DNA of 36,174 nucleotides from an uncultured Duncaniella sp. (GCF_910577345.1 NZ_CAJTMT010000015.1:1-36174); one strand, 5' to 3'; positions 1-8,447 are shown, counted from the stretch's first letter. Program-made: numbers and translations. The notes: generated from the letters alone by a model not told the origin.

Positions 1-50
1 AACCATGATTTACCCCCTCCAATTATCCACCTTTTAATCCCATACGCCCT

Positions 51-434
51 ATGAAACCGAAGACCACCGCCAAGTCAAATCTGAAGAACGGAAACCGCAA
101 CGGTTGCCCGGCTCTTCCCGAAAATGAGAAGCAGTCAATAATCAGACACACCAAATTCAACAAGGAGCAGGATGCCGTGCTGATGGAAAACTTTCATCAC
201 AGTGGACTCTCCTGCGTAAGCGAATATATCCGGGCCGTGTCACTCAATCCGAAGATTGTTCCACGTCTGACAGAGGAAGAACTGCGGATAGCCCGTGCTC
301 TATCCGGTTTCAGCAACAACTTCAACCAGTTTGTGAGGCTCTGCCATATCCACGGACTCGAAGTGATGGCAGCCGAGGCTGAATTTTACCTCGGTAAATT
401 CCGATGCCTATTTGGAATATTCAATAACGATTAA
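51..434 (+). CDS. MobC/MobA-like relaxosome accessory protein
   Basis: Small basic protein of 127 aa directly upstream of a relaxase. The first 35 residues are rich in Lys, Asn and Arg; the middle (HTKFNKEQDAVLMENFHHSG) resembles the ribbon-helix-helix start of Bacteroides mobilization proteins that bind oriT and recruit the relaxase, and the C-terminal half (TEEELRIARALSGFSNNFNQ) fits the conserved helical part of MobC-type proteins. The stop lies 13 nt before the relaxase ATG at 448, so the two form a mobilization operon. The family is inferred from pattern and position; I see no catalytic motif and none is expected. An oriT would normally lie just upstream, largely outside the window. Confidence 0.7.
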   Translation: MKPKTTAKSNLKNGNRNGCPALPENEKQSIIRHTKFNKEQDAVLMENFHHSGLSCVSEYIRAVSLNPKIVPRLTEEELRIARALSGFSNNFNQFVRLCHIHGLEVMAAEAEFYLGKFRCLFGIFNND

Positions 435-447
435 GTCCTTAATTTTT

Positions 448-1893
448 ATGATTGCATACATCATTAACGGCAAGAGTTTCAGTAACTGCGTCGATTATGT
501 GACGCGCCGGGCACTTGAAGAGAAGCTTGGCAAAGAAGCTGAACATAAGCAGAGAGCCTATGAGAAAAAGTATGAGTCCAATAACGGCGAAGGCATAGTT
601 GACCACCTTTCCAAAGACTGGGAACTGATAGGTGCATCTTCCGATATTCGGCTCTATGAAGGCCGCAAGGCAATCGCTGATGACATAGCACGGCCTACGA
701 GGACAAGGAAGCCTATCAAAGACCCGGTGGGTCATATCTCACTCGACTTCCACCCGAAGGACGCACACAAAATGACCAACGAAAGAATGGCCGACATTGC
801 TTGCGATTATATGAAGCGAATGGGATTGGAAAACACTCCCTATATCATCGTCCGGCACTTCGACAAGGCTCATCCGCATTGCCACCTTGTGTTCAGCCGC
901 GTTGATTACGACGGCAAGATTCTCACACAGACCACCAATTTCAAGAAGAACGAGCGTGTCTGCAAAGCCCTCAACCTCAAACACCGGCTCATGCAAGGCA
1001 GAAGCAAACTTGATACCGATGTCAGCAAACTGCGCGGAAAGGAGAAGGTAAGATACAAACTGACCCATGATCTTGCCCGGCTGTTTGTCTCGCCTGATGT
1101 AAAAGATTGGAATTCTTTTCTCATTGTCCTTTTGCGGAACGGCATTAATACAAAAGAGAAAGTCGGTAAAAGTGGCAGGATGAATCTTTATTACTGCGTG
1201 GGCAAGCAGTCGTTTTGGTCTATGAAACTTGACCCATTTCTCACTCGGGAGAATCTTGAAAGAGTTTTTAGGGAGAGAATGGAACGGCGGCTCAAGGAGT
1301 CTGAATCCGTTATTAAGCGAGCAGAACGACATGCGGTCGAAGAACCAAAGCCCGAGAAAAAAGCAACTTCGCAGCCGAGAGTGTCTGCCCAATCGCAGAA
1401 CCCCATTCAATCGCACAAGCCGATTGTCATACCACCCTTGCCTTTTGAATTCTTGTGGGATGTACCTAAGAGTGATGAGGCGGCATATCGCAGAGGCGAG
1501 ACGGTTTACACATTTGCACGCAAACCGGCTGATAGGTATAAGGCACACTACTGGATATGGCACGACTTCAAGACCGGAAAGCCACAATGTAGTTTCGACC
1601 CACCCAAGAGCCGAGACATTCCTCCGGCATTCCTGCAACAAGTGGTATCATCCGGCAAACCGACATCCACATCTTCACCTCAATCTGAATCATCAGACTT
1701 CCGAATGTCACATGTTTTTCTTAGCAATGCTCCCAATGATGATGTCTGCATAGCCCATGGAGAACCCGTATCGGGTGACTTCAAGCGATTCCTTGAAAAC
1801 CACCCCGACATGGACTTCTACGATGCCAAACGTAAGTTCAAGGAAGAGCAAAAAGCCAAGCAGAAAGTTCGACAAGGACCTAAGTTGCCCTAA
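448..1893 (+). CDS. MOBP-type relaxase (mobilization protein)
   Basis: Relaxase/mobilization nuclease of 481 aa. It would nick oriT and lead the transferred strand during conjugative mobilization. The N-terminus MIAYIINGKSFSNCVDYV is typical of Bacteroidetes relaxases, and the metal-binding three-His motif is seen in RHFDKAHPHCHLVFSRV. I chose the ATG at 448 because the family begins there; an upstream in-frame ATG at 412 would overlap the previous gene. The C-terminal third holds low-complexity Ser/Pro/Lys linkers and a second conserved patch, KAHYWIWHDFKTGKP. A perfect-stem terminator follows at 1902. No coupling protein or type IV secretion gene is visible, so the carrier is probably mobilizable rather than self-transmissible, or the rest lies to the left. 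Confidence 0.88.
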   Translation: MIAYIINGKSFSNCVDYVTRRALEEKLGKEAEHKQRAYEKKYESNNGEGIVDHLSKDWELIGASSDIRLYEGRKAIADDIARPTRTRKPIKDPVGHISLDFHPKDAHKMTNERMADIACDYMKRMGLENTPYIIVRHFDKAHPHCHLVFSRVDYDGKILTQTTNFKKNERVCKALNLKHRLMQGRSKLDTDVSKLRGKEKVRYKLTHDLARLFVSPDVKDWNSFLIVLLRNGINTKEKVGKSGRMNLYYCVGKQSFWSMKLDPFLTRENLERVFRERMERRLKESESVIKRAERHAVEEPKPEKKATSQPRVSAQSQNPIQSHKPIVIPPLPFEFLWDVPKSDEAAYRRGETVYTFARKPADRYKAHYWIWHDFKTGKPQCSFDPPKSRDIPPAFLQQVVSSGKPTSTSSPQSESSDFRMSHVFLSNAPNDDVCIAHGEPVSGDFKRFLENHPDMDFYDAKRKFKEEQKAKQKVRQGPKLP

Positions 1894-1901
1894 ATTATCG
1901 A

Positions 1902-1944
1902 GCCGACAGTCCCGGATGTTACTCCCAAGACTGTCGGCTTATTT
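1902..1944 (+). terminator. Intrinsic terminator of the mob operon
   Basis: A perfect 10-bp inverted repeat (GCCGACAGTC at 1902-1911, GACTGTCGGC at 1929-1938) is followed by TTATTT, 8 nt after the relaxase stop codon. Confidence 0.8.
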
Positions 1945-2013
1945 GATACATAATACTATATCAGTGGATGGCGTTAATCTCCCGTTGTGTAATAAATCAA
2001 GGAATCGTGCAGC

Positions 2014-2271
2014 GTGCGCTCCATCCAGCTAATTAACAGTTTTCGCGGGTTTGGGATAAGGAACGGACAAATTATATGTGGCTGCATCTGTCCGCCCTGT
2101 GAGATTATAAGGGATCATTATTGGATATGGTATGTTTTCACTACTTGCCGACCTCGTTATGAGTTAACGCCATTTCCGGCTAACCGTTATGTGCCCGAGT
2201 CGTTCCAACAACAATCAGTAGTATGTCAAGCGTCCTCAATATACCAATCACAAGGAGTAGGAGGCGATTGA
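2014..2271 (+). pseudogene. Decayed copy of the relaxase C-terminal domain
   Basis: This reading frame has no clear start (GTG only) but its translation aligns with residues about 365-405 of the relaxase just upstream: DHYWIWYVFTTCRPRYE against AHYWIWHDFKTGKPQCS, then P...R.VPESFQQQ against P...R.IPPAFLQQ, with equal spacing back to a shared R-x-G. At DNA level TATAAGG and TGGATATGG are shared. It lies after the relaxase terminator, so it is a remnant or diverged duplicate of that domain. The rest of the 1945-2441 interval contains no convincing gene. Confidence 0.45.
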
Positions 2272-2441
2272 ATCTTCGATGATCTCCAACTATAGCTAAG
2301 CTACCATCCCGGTCTCAGTATTGACTAAGCCCTTCGCCGTTACCGTGTCGAATAGAAAGCGAAGAAGTGTAGTAAAGGAACGTTATTTTGATACATATTC
2401 TACCGCAAGAGATAAAAGTTCTCGGTAAAAACTATTCCCTT

Positions 2442-3500
2442 TTATTGTTTTTTCTTATTTGGATATCTTAGCCAACAGTCAAGTGAAATCCTAAATAGTT
2501 GCAAAGTTTTTAGTCGCATAAGCCAATCATTATAATCCTTTTCCTTGCGAGTTTCACTAAACGATAGTTCATAATCGCTTGAAAAAAGTTTTCCCGTATG
2601 TGTCATTTTACTCCTAAGATTATATACATCTTTGTAAATCTTTTTTGAGTTCTCACTTCCCGCAACAAATTTAGATAGAAAATTAACAAACTTCTGTTTG
2701 ATACCCCAAATAGGTCTACCACATTGAGGACAGGTGTATGGGGAACTCTTTATACTCTTACAGCTTTGACATTCAAATATAATCTCGTTATCATTTTCTT
2801 CTAAACTAACCAACCCTTCGATTGCCGACACATACGAAAGAAAGGATAAAGTTCTTTTATGGGCTGATATGTCTATCCCATCACATACTAAGTATATACA
2901 TGAATTTACTTTTTCTCTTGTTTTATCAGAGAGTTTATAATAAAAGTAGAGAGCAGAGCTGATTGTGTTTGGGAAAGTAATTTCGTGATTGTAATCGTCT
3001 ATAGGGTTATCAGTATAATACTCATGCATTTGAGCCTCTTTATATTCAACTTCCTCCTTAAATTCAGAAAACTGCACTATATGCATATCTTCTTTTAACC
3101 CATTATATAAGTAGCCTCCCATAAAAAAATGGCTTTCCTGATTATTAAAATTCTGCCTTTCTTCTATAGTCATAGTTTCTAAATTTTTATCTGGAAATAT
3201 GATACCCCATCCCATCATAGACGTCTCATAGTTGAAAAACCTATGATTTGTAAGACATGAGAGTAGATTAAGTATTTCCTTCTCTTTATTCATACGTATG
3301 GCCCCTAACTCAAATATATCTTCAGGTTCGCGATTGGTATATTCTATAGTATATTCGAGAAAAAGAGGGAAATGACGCGCATACGGACTTTGTGGTTTCC
3401 CATCCATATTGAAAGGTAGAATCTGGAACTTATCTTCAAATCTGAAGCCTGTTTTCAATTTTGAGTTTGTAAAAACTATCTTTCGATAATATTTAATCAT
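2442..3500 (-). CDS. Zinc-ribbon HEPN-domain protein (putative ribonuclease, ApeA-like)
   Basis: 352 aa, last gene of a four-gene minus-strand operon. The C-terminal third looks like an Apea-type HEPN domain: helix with SAIEGLVSL, then a four-Cys zinc ribbon (C244, C247, C257, C260; CQSC and CPQC) inserted between helices, then KKIYKDVYNLRSKMTHTG, which carries the HEPN R-x4-H signature (R296, H301). HEPN proteins with this motif are usually RNases in abortive-infection and toxin-antitoxin systems. The N-terminal 200 residues are unassigned; they contain many Tyr/Phe and could be a sensor domain. AT-rich and located on accessory DNA beside mobilization genes, which fits a defence role. The fold is inferred from motifs; the function is not shown. 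Confidence 0.6.
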   Translation of the reverse strand: MIKYYRKIVFTNSKLKTGFRFEDKFQILPFNMDGKPQSPYARHFPLFLEYTIEYTNREPEDIFELGAIRMNKEKEILNLLSCLTNHRFFNYETSMMGWGIIFPDKNLETMTIEERQNFNNQESHFFMGGYLYNGLKEDMHIVQFSEFKEEVEYKEAQMHEYYTDNPIDDYNHEITFPNTISSALYFYYKLSDKTREKVNSCIYLVCDGIDISAHKRTLSFLSYVSAIEGLVSLEENDNEIIFECQSCKSIKSSPYTCPQCGRPIWGIKQKFVNFLSKFVAGSENSKKIYKDVYNLRSKMTHTGKLFSSDYELSFSETRKEKDYNDWLMRLKTLQLFRISLDCWLRYPNKKKQ

Positions 3501-3571
3501 AATCTTAATATTTTAAGGATATCACCTATAAAATGGGATAAATTCAACTTATAAGGATGTGAGTGTTGTAT

Positions 3572-4324
3572 TTAATCAGTGTTCCAACGGGCATCAGGAT
3601 CTCCATCATAAGCATCAAGTGGATCAGAATATTCATCGTCATTATAAGTGTCATATGGAGGGATATATTCATCTTCCTGTCCAATATATTCCATGTCTCC
3701 TTTAATAAGTCCATAATGATCAATGCAATATTGATATGGTAAACCGTCAATTGTTTCTGATACAACAATAAGACCTTCATTAAAATTATTGTAGGAGGTT
3801 GCCTTGTCAAATTTTGGATTAATTACAACGCTACCATTAGTATTCATAAATCCAACTTTATTGTCTATGATAAATCCGATAGTATATTCCCCGGCATCAA
3901 ATATTTGGTCGTATTTGGGCTCTGCTAGAATTTTACCAGATGTATCTACAATCCCGAATTTTCCGTTTTTCTCAATGAGTATTCGGTCATAAGCAAAGAG
4001 ACAAATATCATCGTATATGTTTGGAAGTGTAACCTCTCCTTTGGCATTTAGCAGTCCTTTATATTTGCTGCTCATTCCATATCGCTTAATCTTGGAAAAT
4101 ATGGAATCTGATGTAGCCAAAATAACATCGTCTGGTCTAACTGTTTTACCAAAAACAAAAAGGTTCCCTTCTCCATATTCTGAAGATTCATCCTTGAGAA
4201 ATCCGTAAATGATTAATTCATCAGATAAGAGAAAATCATAAGAATTTGTATAGAAGGATTGACCATTTAATCGTTCTACAAGCTCTCTAACACCAGTTGA
4301 ATTATTTACAGTGAAGTATTCCAT
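3572..4324 (-). CDS. WG-repeat protein
   Basis: 250 aa with at least three WG-type beta repeats: KGLLNAKGEVTLPNIYDDI, then FGIVDTSGKILAEPKYDQI, then VGFMNTNGSVVINPKFDKA, the pattern being [FW]G-x-x-[ND]-x-x-G-x-x-[IV]-x-P-x-[YF]-D. These repeats build a beta-propeller or solenoid used for binding; the ligand is unknown. The C-terminal 45 residues are very acidic and Tyr/Pro-rich (DEYIPPYDTYNDDEY). No signal peptide or membrane segment, so probably cytosolic. Sits 22 nt after the upstream gene's stop and 71 nt before the HEPN gene, so it is likely co-transcribed with both. Confidence 0.75.
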   Translation of the reverse strand: MEYFTVNNSTGVRELVERLNGQSFYTNSYDFLLSDELIIYGFLKDESSEYGEGNLFVFGKTVRPDDVILATSDSIFSKIKRYGMSSKYKGLLNAKGEVTLPNIYDDICLFAYDRILIEKNGKFGIVDTSGKILAEPKYDQIFDAGEYTIGFIIDNKVGFMNTNGSVVINPKFDKATSYNNFNEGLIVVSETIDGLPYQYCIDHYGLIKGDMEYIGQEDEYIPPYDTYNDDEYSDPLDAYDGDPDARWNTD

Positions 4325-4346
4325 ACAGATAAATCAAAAAAAATTA

Positions 4347-5528
4347 CTAATCACTCTGTTTACGAGTCAGTTTTAATACACCATTAGATAATTCCACAAC
4401 TTGCAAATTGTTCTTTTGTTCTGAAATTTGAGTTGGAGTTAATTCGCCAATTGTTGTACTAAACCCAACCAATGTCACTTTTCCATCAGCATCAATGAAC
4501 GCACAAGACTTAAATGGTTCTCCCGTATGAGGATTTATAAGCTCCTTCGTCACTTTCATTCTCCCATAACGTTTAGCAAAATCTAATAGAGATGTAACGG
4601 ATGTAATATGAACTGAAGATACTCCCTGAACCCGGGTGAAATTGGACACACAAAAATCTATAAATTTTGATTTATTGTAAACGCCGTAATTCTCATGTCC
4701 TTTAGAAGATATTCCACAAATACAGAAATCCCCATCTAAACTAAACTCTAAAGAATATAATTTCGAGAACCGAGTCCTTCTATTACGAATGAAAAGAAGA
4801 GTGTGAACCTCTCCAATCCCACCGTTTGATGGCATTTTAAGAGCGTTTATCTCTATCTCTGGATTTGATTGCAAGGTGGATGTGGCTACATCTATTTTAT
4901 AAAACTCTTCCTCCAATTCATCGGGAATACTTGACATACTCATTACATCAATATATTCTTTCGTATTATCCATATATTCTTCAATACTATGGGGTAAAAT
5001 CTTAAAAGAGTAAAGAAAATTAAATTTCACAGTTCGGTTTGTTATATCAGGTAATTCAGAACTTGAATTCTTCTTAGCTTTATAATTATTATCTTTATTA
5101 TTTAATTGCGTTGGATGATTCTCGGTACTAATGCCGATGCTTTTACAAATGGTATTCCAAATCAGCTCAAAGCTTGTTTGAGCGGGGAATGTCCAAGTTT
5201 TAGTATACTGAGGCAATGAATTGCCAGAAGATGAGTATGTTATTACATAGGACAACAATGTCCTTCTGAGTCTAAACGATATATCAGATTTCAGTTCGGA
5301 AACTCCTGCTGGTGCATCACACACTATAACTCTATCCCAAAAATAGGAAGTATTGTCACATGCAAAGACATTTTTAATCTCGCTCACAAGAGGAGCAAAG
5401 ATTTTTTCGATGCCACCTAATGAGGCTATAAGATTTCGAGTTGCGGATTTAGTTTTATAAATTCTAAGACAACACATCGAAATAAACGAGGCAAATAAAA
5501 TAATGAGTGCTATTAAAAGGATATCCAT
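4347..5528 (-). CDS. Membrane-anchored protein of unknown function
   Basis: 393 aa. A single N-terminal hydrophobic helix (ILLIALIILFASFISMCCL) anchors the protein, leaving a roughly 365-residue soluble part. I recognise no family. The region around residues 150-180 is Lys/Asn-rich and may be a linker between two domains. The C-terminal portion (HTGEPFKSCAFIDADGKVTL) looks like a compact beta domain and echoes the style of the WG repeats in the neighbour, but the motif is not clear. Member of the four-gene operon, with 82 nt to the gene upstream and 22 nt to the WG-repeat gene downstream. Confidence 0.65.
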   Translation of the reverse strand: MDILLIALIILFASFISMCCLRIYKTKSATRNLIASLGGIEKIFAPLVSEIKNVFACDNTSYFWDRVIVCDAPAGVSELKSDISFRLRRTLLSYVITYSSSGNSLPQYTKTWTFPAQTSFELIWNTICKSIGISTENHPTQLNNKDNNYKAKKNSSSELPDITNRTVKFNFLYSFKILPHSIEEYMDNTKEYIDVMSMSSIPDELEEEFYKIDVATSTLQSNPEIEINALKMPSNGGIGEVHTLLFIRNRRTRFSKLYSLEFSLDGDFCICGISSKGHENYGVYNKSKFIDFCVSNFTRVQGVSSVHITSVTSLLDFAKRYGRMKVTKELINPHTGEPFKSCAFIDADGKVTLVGFSTTIGELTPTQISEQKNNLQVVELSNGVLKLTRKQSD

Positions 5529-5610
5529 AGAACCTATAGTTTAAAGAGTAACAATAAAATCATGAAAGCTGATGCGTTACATAATGAGTCGATCACAACA
5601 ACAAATCAAT

Positions 5611-6255
5611 TTATCGATTTTTAATCTTTCCGATTTTACATAGCCTTTCAAATACTGTTGTGCCCGTAAGACGTTGATACCGATTAAGTCCTTTAATTAA
5701 TCCACTGCCATACTCTTTATGTAAGAACGTTCCAACACTAAACTTAGGATTGTTATATAGTTTTAACGTGTAATCCATATCAATGAAACACAAATTCTCT
5801 CTATCTTCTCGACCATCTAGTACGCAAGCATTTAATCGATTAAACTGTTGTTGATAATAATGTGCCGTTTTGGCAAATATGTTTTCCTGTATTTTTTGTT
5901 TTATTTGCTGTTGCTGTATTCTAATGGCTTGAGCAACTTCGTAAAATTGCTCTATTTTAGCAAAGTCAGAGGAACTTAGTCTTGAGGCATACTTATGTTT
6001 ATACTTATCCCATGCGTTTTCTTCAAAAATAGGAATAGAGTAATGGAGAGGTTGCTCATTGATCGCTTCACCAGAAACGCCTTCGGCTTTTATATACTCA
6101 ATATTCTTCTCAATATTTTTAATTTGGAGAATAAGGATTGTCGTTGCTGATTTTATGCTCTTATTTTCCTTATCAAGATATATTAAGAGAGTAACAACCA
6201 CAGTAATCACTAATATGAGCGTCTGGAGGAAGTTAGAATTCAGAAAGTCTGCCAT
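5611..6255 (-). CDS. Small membrane-anchored coiled-coil protein, unknown
   Basis: 214 aa, first gene of the four-gene operon. One transmembrane segment near the N-terminus (LQTLILVITVVVTLLIYLD) is followed by a charged helical stretch and a Gln-rich helix (AQAIRIQQQQIKQKIQENI) likely to form a coiled coil. The C-terminal 60 residues are probably globular. No catalytic motif seen. A -7 box lies about 35 nt upstream. With the HEPN and WG-repeat genes it could act as the membrane component of a sensing or abortive-infection module; that is inference from context only. Confidence 0.6.
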   Translation of the reverse strand: MADFLNSNFLQTLILVITVVVTLLIYLDKENKSIKSATTILILQIKNIEKNIEYIKAEGVSGEAINEQPLHYSIPIFEENAWDKYKHKYASRLSSSDFAKIEQFYEVAQAIRIQQQQIKQKIQENIFAKTAHYYQQQFNRLNACVLDGREDRENLCFIDMDYTLKLYNNPKFSVGTFLHKEYGSGLIKGLNRYQRLTGTTVFERLCKIGKIKNR

Positions 6256-6288
6256 ATCAATATCTAATTTAATTGTCTATCTTAAACA

Positions 6289-6296
6289 CAAAGTTA
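6289..6296 (-). promoter_or_regulatory. Bacteroidetes -7 box for the four-gene operon
   Basis: TAACTTTG on the minus strand matches the TAnnTTTG consensus, 33 nt before the ATG at 6255. No good -33 TTTG is seen at the usual spacing. Confidence 0.5.
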
Positions 6297-6327
6297 CGAA
6301 TTTTTTTGAAGATTTTAACGATTTAGC

Positions 6328-6363
6328 GTGGTGACCCGGCTGATTTTCGGTTGAGGTCACCAC
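6328..6363. repeat. Perfect 9-bp inverted repeat
   Basis: GTGGTGACC (6328-6336) and GGTCACCAC (6355-6363) flank an 18-nt loop. There is no T-run on either side, so it is not a standard terminator. The surrounding 6297-6603 stretch holds no gene; it also contains GTTAAACTCCGTTAAAG at 6384-6400, similar to the inverse of the integrase arm repeats further right. Confidence 0.5.
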
Positions 6364-6605
6364 ATTTTCTGCGGCTGGTTATAGTTAAACTCCGTTAAAG
6401 TTTGGGGTTGTGTGCCTGTGGCGTGGGATTGAATGATGGTGAATGACTATGAAATATATGCTAATTTATACTGATAATCAACACTTTATATATCTGCCAA
6501 AATAGATATGCGCGCACCGCAACACGCATAACTATCAATATTTCAGTAATTTACGGTGGGTATGGTGACTTTTGTAGTGGCTCGGAGGGGTGTGGATGAA
6601 AGAAA

Positions 6606-6634
6606 GACCGCTAAGTTATTGAAACTTAGCAGTC
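6606..6634 (-). terminator. Terminator downstream of the tRNA-Phe lookalike
   Basis: A 12-bp stem (GACCGCTAAGTT with AACTTAGCAGTC, one G-U or A-C position) and a 5-nt loop, followed on the minus strand by TTTCTTTC. It sits 6 nt beyond the tRNA 3' end, the same place as the terminator after the intact tRNA at 14950. Confidence 0.7.
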
Positions 6635-6638
6635 TTCT

Positions 6639-6692
6639 GTGGTGCCACCAGGAATCGAACCGGGGACACAAGGATTTTCAGTCCTTTGCTCT
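6639..6692. repeat. Attachment-site core repeat, distal copy (attL)
   Basis: 54 bp identical to 14949-15002. It covers tRNA-Phe from the discriminator base through the T-arm and anticodon arm. Identity stops exactly where the 33-nt insertion begins. Confidence 0.85.
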
Positions 6693-6745
6693 CAAGACCA
6701 CCAAAAGCTGACGCTTTCGGTGGCAACCAACTGAGCTATGGCACT
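6640..6745 (-). pseudogene. tRNA-Phe(GAA) lookalike with a 33-nt hairpin in the D-arm
   Basis: Same sequence as the tRNA-Phe at 14950-15022, with two differences. A 33-nt insertion (6693-6725) separates the 3' strand of the D-stem from the D-loop; it can fold into an 11-bp hairpin (CCACCAAAAGC, 4-nt loop, GCTTTCGGTGG). The first tRNA base is also changed (T at 6745), giving an A-C mismatch at the acceptor end. No promoter is visible upstream on the minus strand, whereas the intact copy has a perfect one. It is probably a non-functional tRNA carried in the element's attP. Processing of the insert cannot be excluded from sequence. Confidence 0.75.
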
Positions 6746-6788
6746 TTATCCTTTCAGAGAGCCTTTCTCTTTCCCTATTTAATCTTTG

Positions 6789-6810
6789 CGGTTTAACTCA
6801 CGGTTTAACT
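6789..6810. repeat. Integrase arm-type direct repeats, left end
   Basis: CGGTTTAACT occurs twice (6789-6798 and 6801-6810, 12-bp period). The same motif and period recur at the other end (14836-14866), with further similarity downstream (ATGGG...GGGG.TGTC). Such sites bind the N-terminal domain of the integrase. The rest of 6811-7132 shows no gene. Confidence 0.65.
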
Positions 6811-7132
6811 TATGGGTATTCCGAGATTGGGGTTGTCAATACGTTAATTATCTCAATGTAAAGTTAGCTAATTTTATTGACCCACGCAAGAAAAATCAGA
6901 GGAAGTGCGTCTATAAAGAGTCTTATTTTAGGCGTTTTAGCTTATACGGATTTTGACGGCAGGATATTTTGTGGATTCTATTGTAGGGTAGCAATCTCAA
7001 TATAACGGTACATTTTCTGAATCCACCCTTTAAAACTGAAAAAACTTGAAAAATGTATTTATGTCGAAAGAAGCAATAGATTTCAAAGTTATATATGTTA
7101 AATAGTATTATGTAGGATTATATTGTAAAGTA

Positions 7133-7630
7133 TTAATTTATCTGTTGTGTGATGATTTTTAGAGGTTTACAGTTGTGCAATATTCTAATTTTATCCTCTA
7201 ATTCATACGATGATTCAAAGAATCTATAGTTCCGATATTTTTTTGCCTCTTTTGTGTCAATATCCATTATCTTATACAATGAAGATTCAATATAGTTTTT
7301 CCCGTATTTGTCTGATACATTCTGATATAGAATAATGAAGATTCCTATATTTCTATCTTTTTGGACATTTTTTAATGATACAAACGTCTCTTTAATTACT
7401 TCATCAATCTTAAAGTTCCGAGGATAAACAACAGCACTATAACTTACAGGTTCGTACCACGGTATTGTTATATAAATCGCATCATCATATAATTCAATCC
7501 TATGTTGTGATTTATGTCCAAATCTATCTCTAATCTCCTCGCAACCAACCAAAGACATTGATATGATGAATATCAGATTCCACCATATCAATGCCGAGAT
7601 TTTGTAATGTGTTTGTATCTGAGTTTTCAT
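7133..7630 (-). CDS. Lipoprotein of unknown function
   Basis: 165 aa from the ATG at 7630, chosen because it gives a proper lipoprotein signal: positively charged start, hydrophobic core WWNLIFIISM and lipobox SLVGC. The ATG overlaps the previous gene's TGA (ATGA), so translation is coupled. The mature part is hydrophilic, with alternating beta-like stretches (RIELYDDAIYITIPWYEP, GIFIILYQNV). No family recognised. Cargo of the tRNA-Phe element; it could alter the cell surface or exclude competing elements, but nothing in the sequence shows this. Confidence 0.65.
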   Translation of the reverse strand: MKTQIQTHYKISALIWWNLIFIISMSLVGCEEIRDRFGHKSQHRIELYDDAIYITIPWYEPVSYSAVVYPRNFKIDEVIKETFVSLKNVQKDRNIGIFIILYQNVSDKYGKNYIESSLYKIMDIDTKEAKKYRNYRFFESSYELEDKIRILHNCKPLKIITQQIN

Positions 7631-8124
7631 TGAGGTGTTGTAAATTCCGCTATGTCCCCATAGTGCAACCATAGATTCACATAGTTGCCACATTCTCTAC
7701 CATAACCAAAAGAGAATAGCCGGTAATAATACGTTGTATTTCGTTCCGCATGAGTGTATGGTGCATCATTAGTATAATGGTTTGGGTCAAAATACCAATC
7801 CCACCATGTTGCGGTCTCAAGTACCACATTGCCCATTAATTCAGGTGTTCTAAACCCTTCGTTTTTGTAATAGTTTTTAAGTATTGCATATCCTATCACA
7901 TCCATGTCCTCTAAATCATTGCGATTATTGGAAATAACCATGCCTGCAACATTATAATTCAAGGAAAAAACAACACAATCTTCGGACATCATGATTTTGA
8001 CCGATTCATTACAGAATGAATCGTATGCCACTTCCATTGTTGGCTCGTTTTCATCAGAACACGACACCGAGCATATCCCTATTAATAGGATTGCAAACAA
8101 AACCATTAGATATTTTATTTTCAT
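7627..8124 (-). CDS. Lipoprotein with a fibronectin-like C-terminus, unknown function
   Basis: 165 aa from the ATG at 8124, giving signal MKIKYLMVLFAILLIGIC and lipobox SVSC; longer starts would put charged residues ahead of the signal. The C-terminal part (ERNTTYYYRLFSFGYGRECG, ending AEFTTPQ) resembles the last strands of fibronectin-III-like domains common in Bacteroidetes surface lipoproteins. A Trp-rich patch (TATWWDWYFDP) is notable. It is the first gene of a two-gene lipoprotein operon, with an ATGA overlap to the next gene and a -7 box about 320 nt upstream. The long leader (8125-8440) contains only a doubtful 62-codon frame. Confidence 0.65.
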   Translation of the reverse strand: MKIKYLMVLFAILLIGICSVSCSDENEPTMEVAYDSFCNESVKIMMSEDCVVFSLNYNVAGMVISNNRNDLEDMDVIGYAILKNYYKNEGFRTPELMGNVVLETATWWDWYFDPNHYTNDAPYTHAERNTTYYYRLFSFGYGRECGNYVNLWLHYGDIAEFTTPQ

Positions 8125-8447
8125 AATCATTGCTGTCGCATAATCCTCTCTACGACGTTTACATTTAGACATGAAAAAAGGTGTGAGGATTGTATCTTGT
8201 TCTATCCAATCATCAGGCTCTCGCATTGCCTATTCCACGGATAAAACAATAGCCCCACACCGATTTTGCTATATAATCTACCGTTGACGGCAGGGTATAA
8301 GCAATCAGTGCAGGTGCTATTGCCAACCTTATCTTCGTGGAATTTCAAATTTGCGAGATTTGATGATTGAAGATAAAATTTCAATAACACCTTTCGTTAT
8401 TTATGTTGATTCAAACAAGCCAACTCTTCGGCTCTGTGAATCAGGTG

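Noticed and set aside
739..1641. 300-codon minus-strand frame inside the relaxase gene
   Set aside because: Antisense shadow; the plus strand carries the relaxase His motif.
6640..6745. tRNA with a true intron
   Set aside because: Bacterial tRNA introns sit in the anticodon loop and are large group I introns; this 33-nt D-arm insertion has no such features, and the acceptor pair is also broken.
8202..8390. 62-codon minus-strand frame in the lipoprotein leader
   Set aside because: GTG start, no recognisable features, lies in the 5' UTR; could be a leader peptide but is unsupported.
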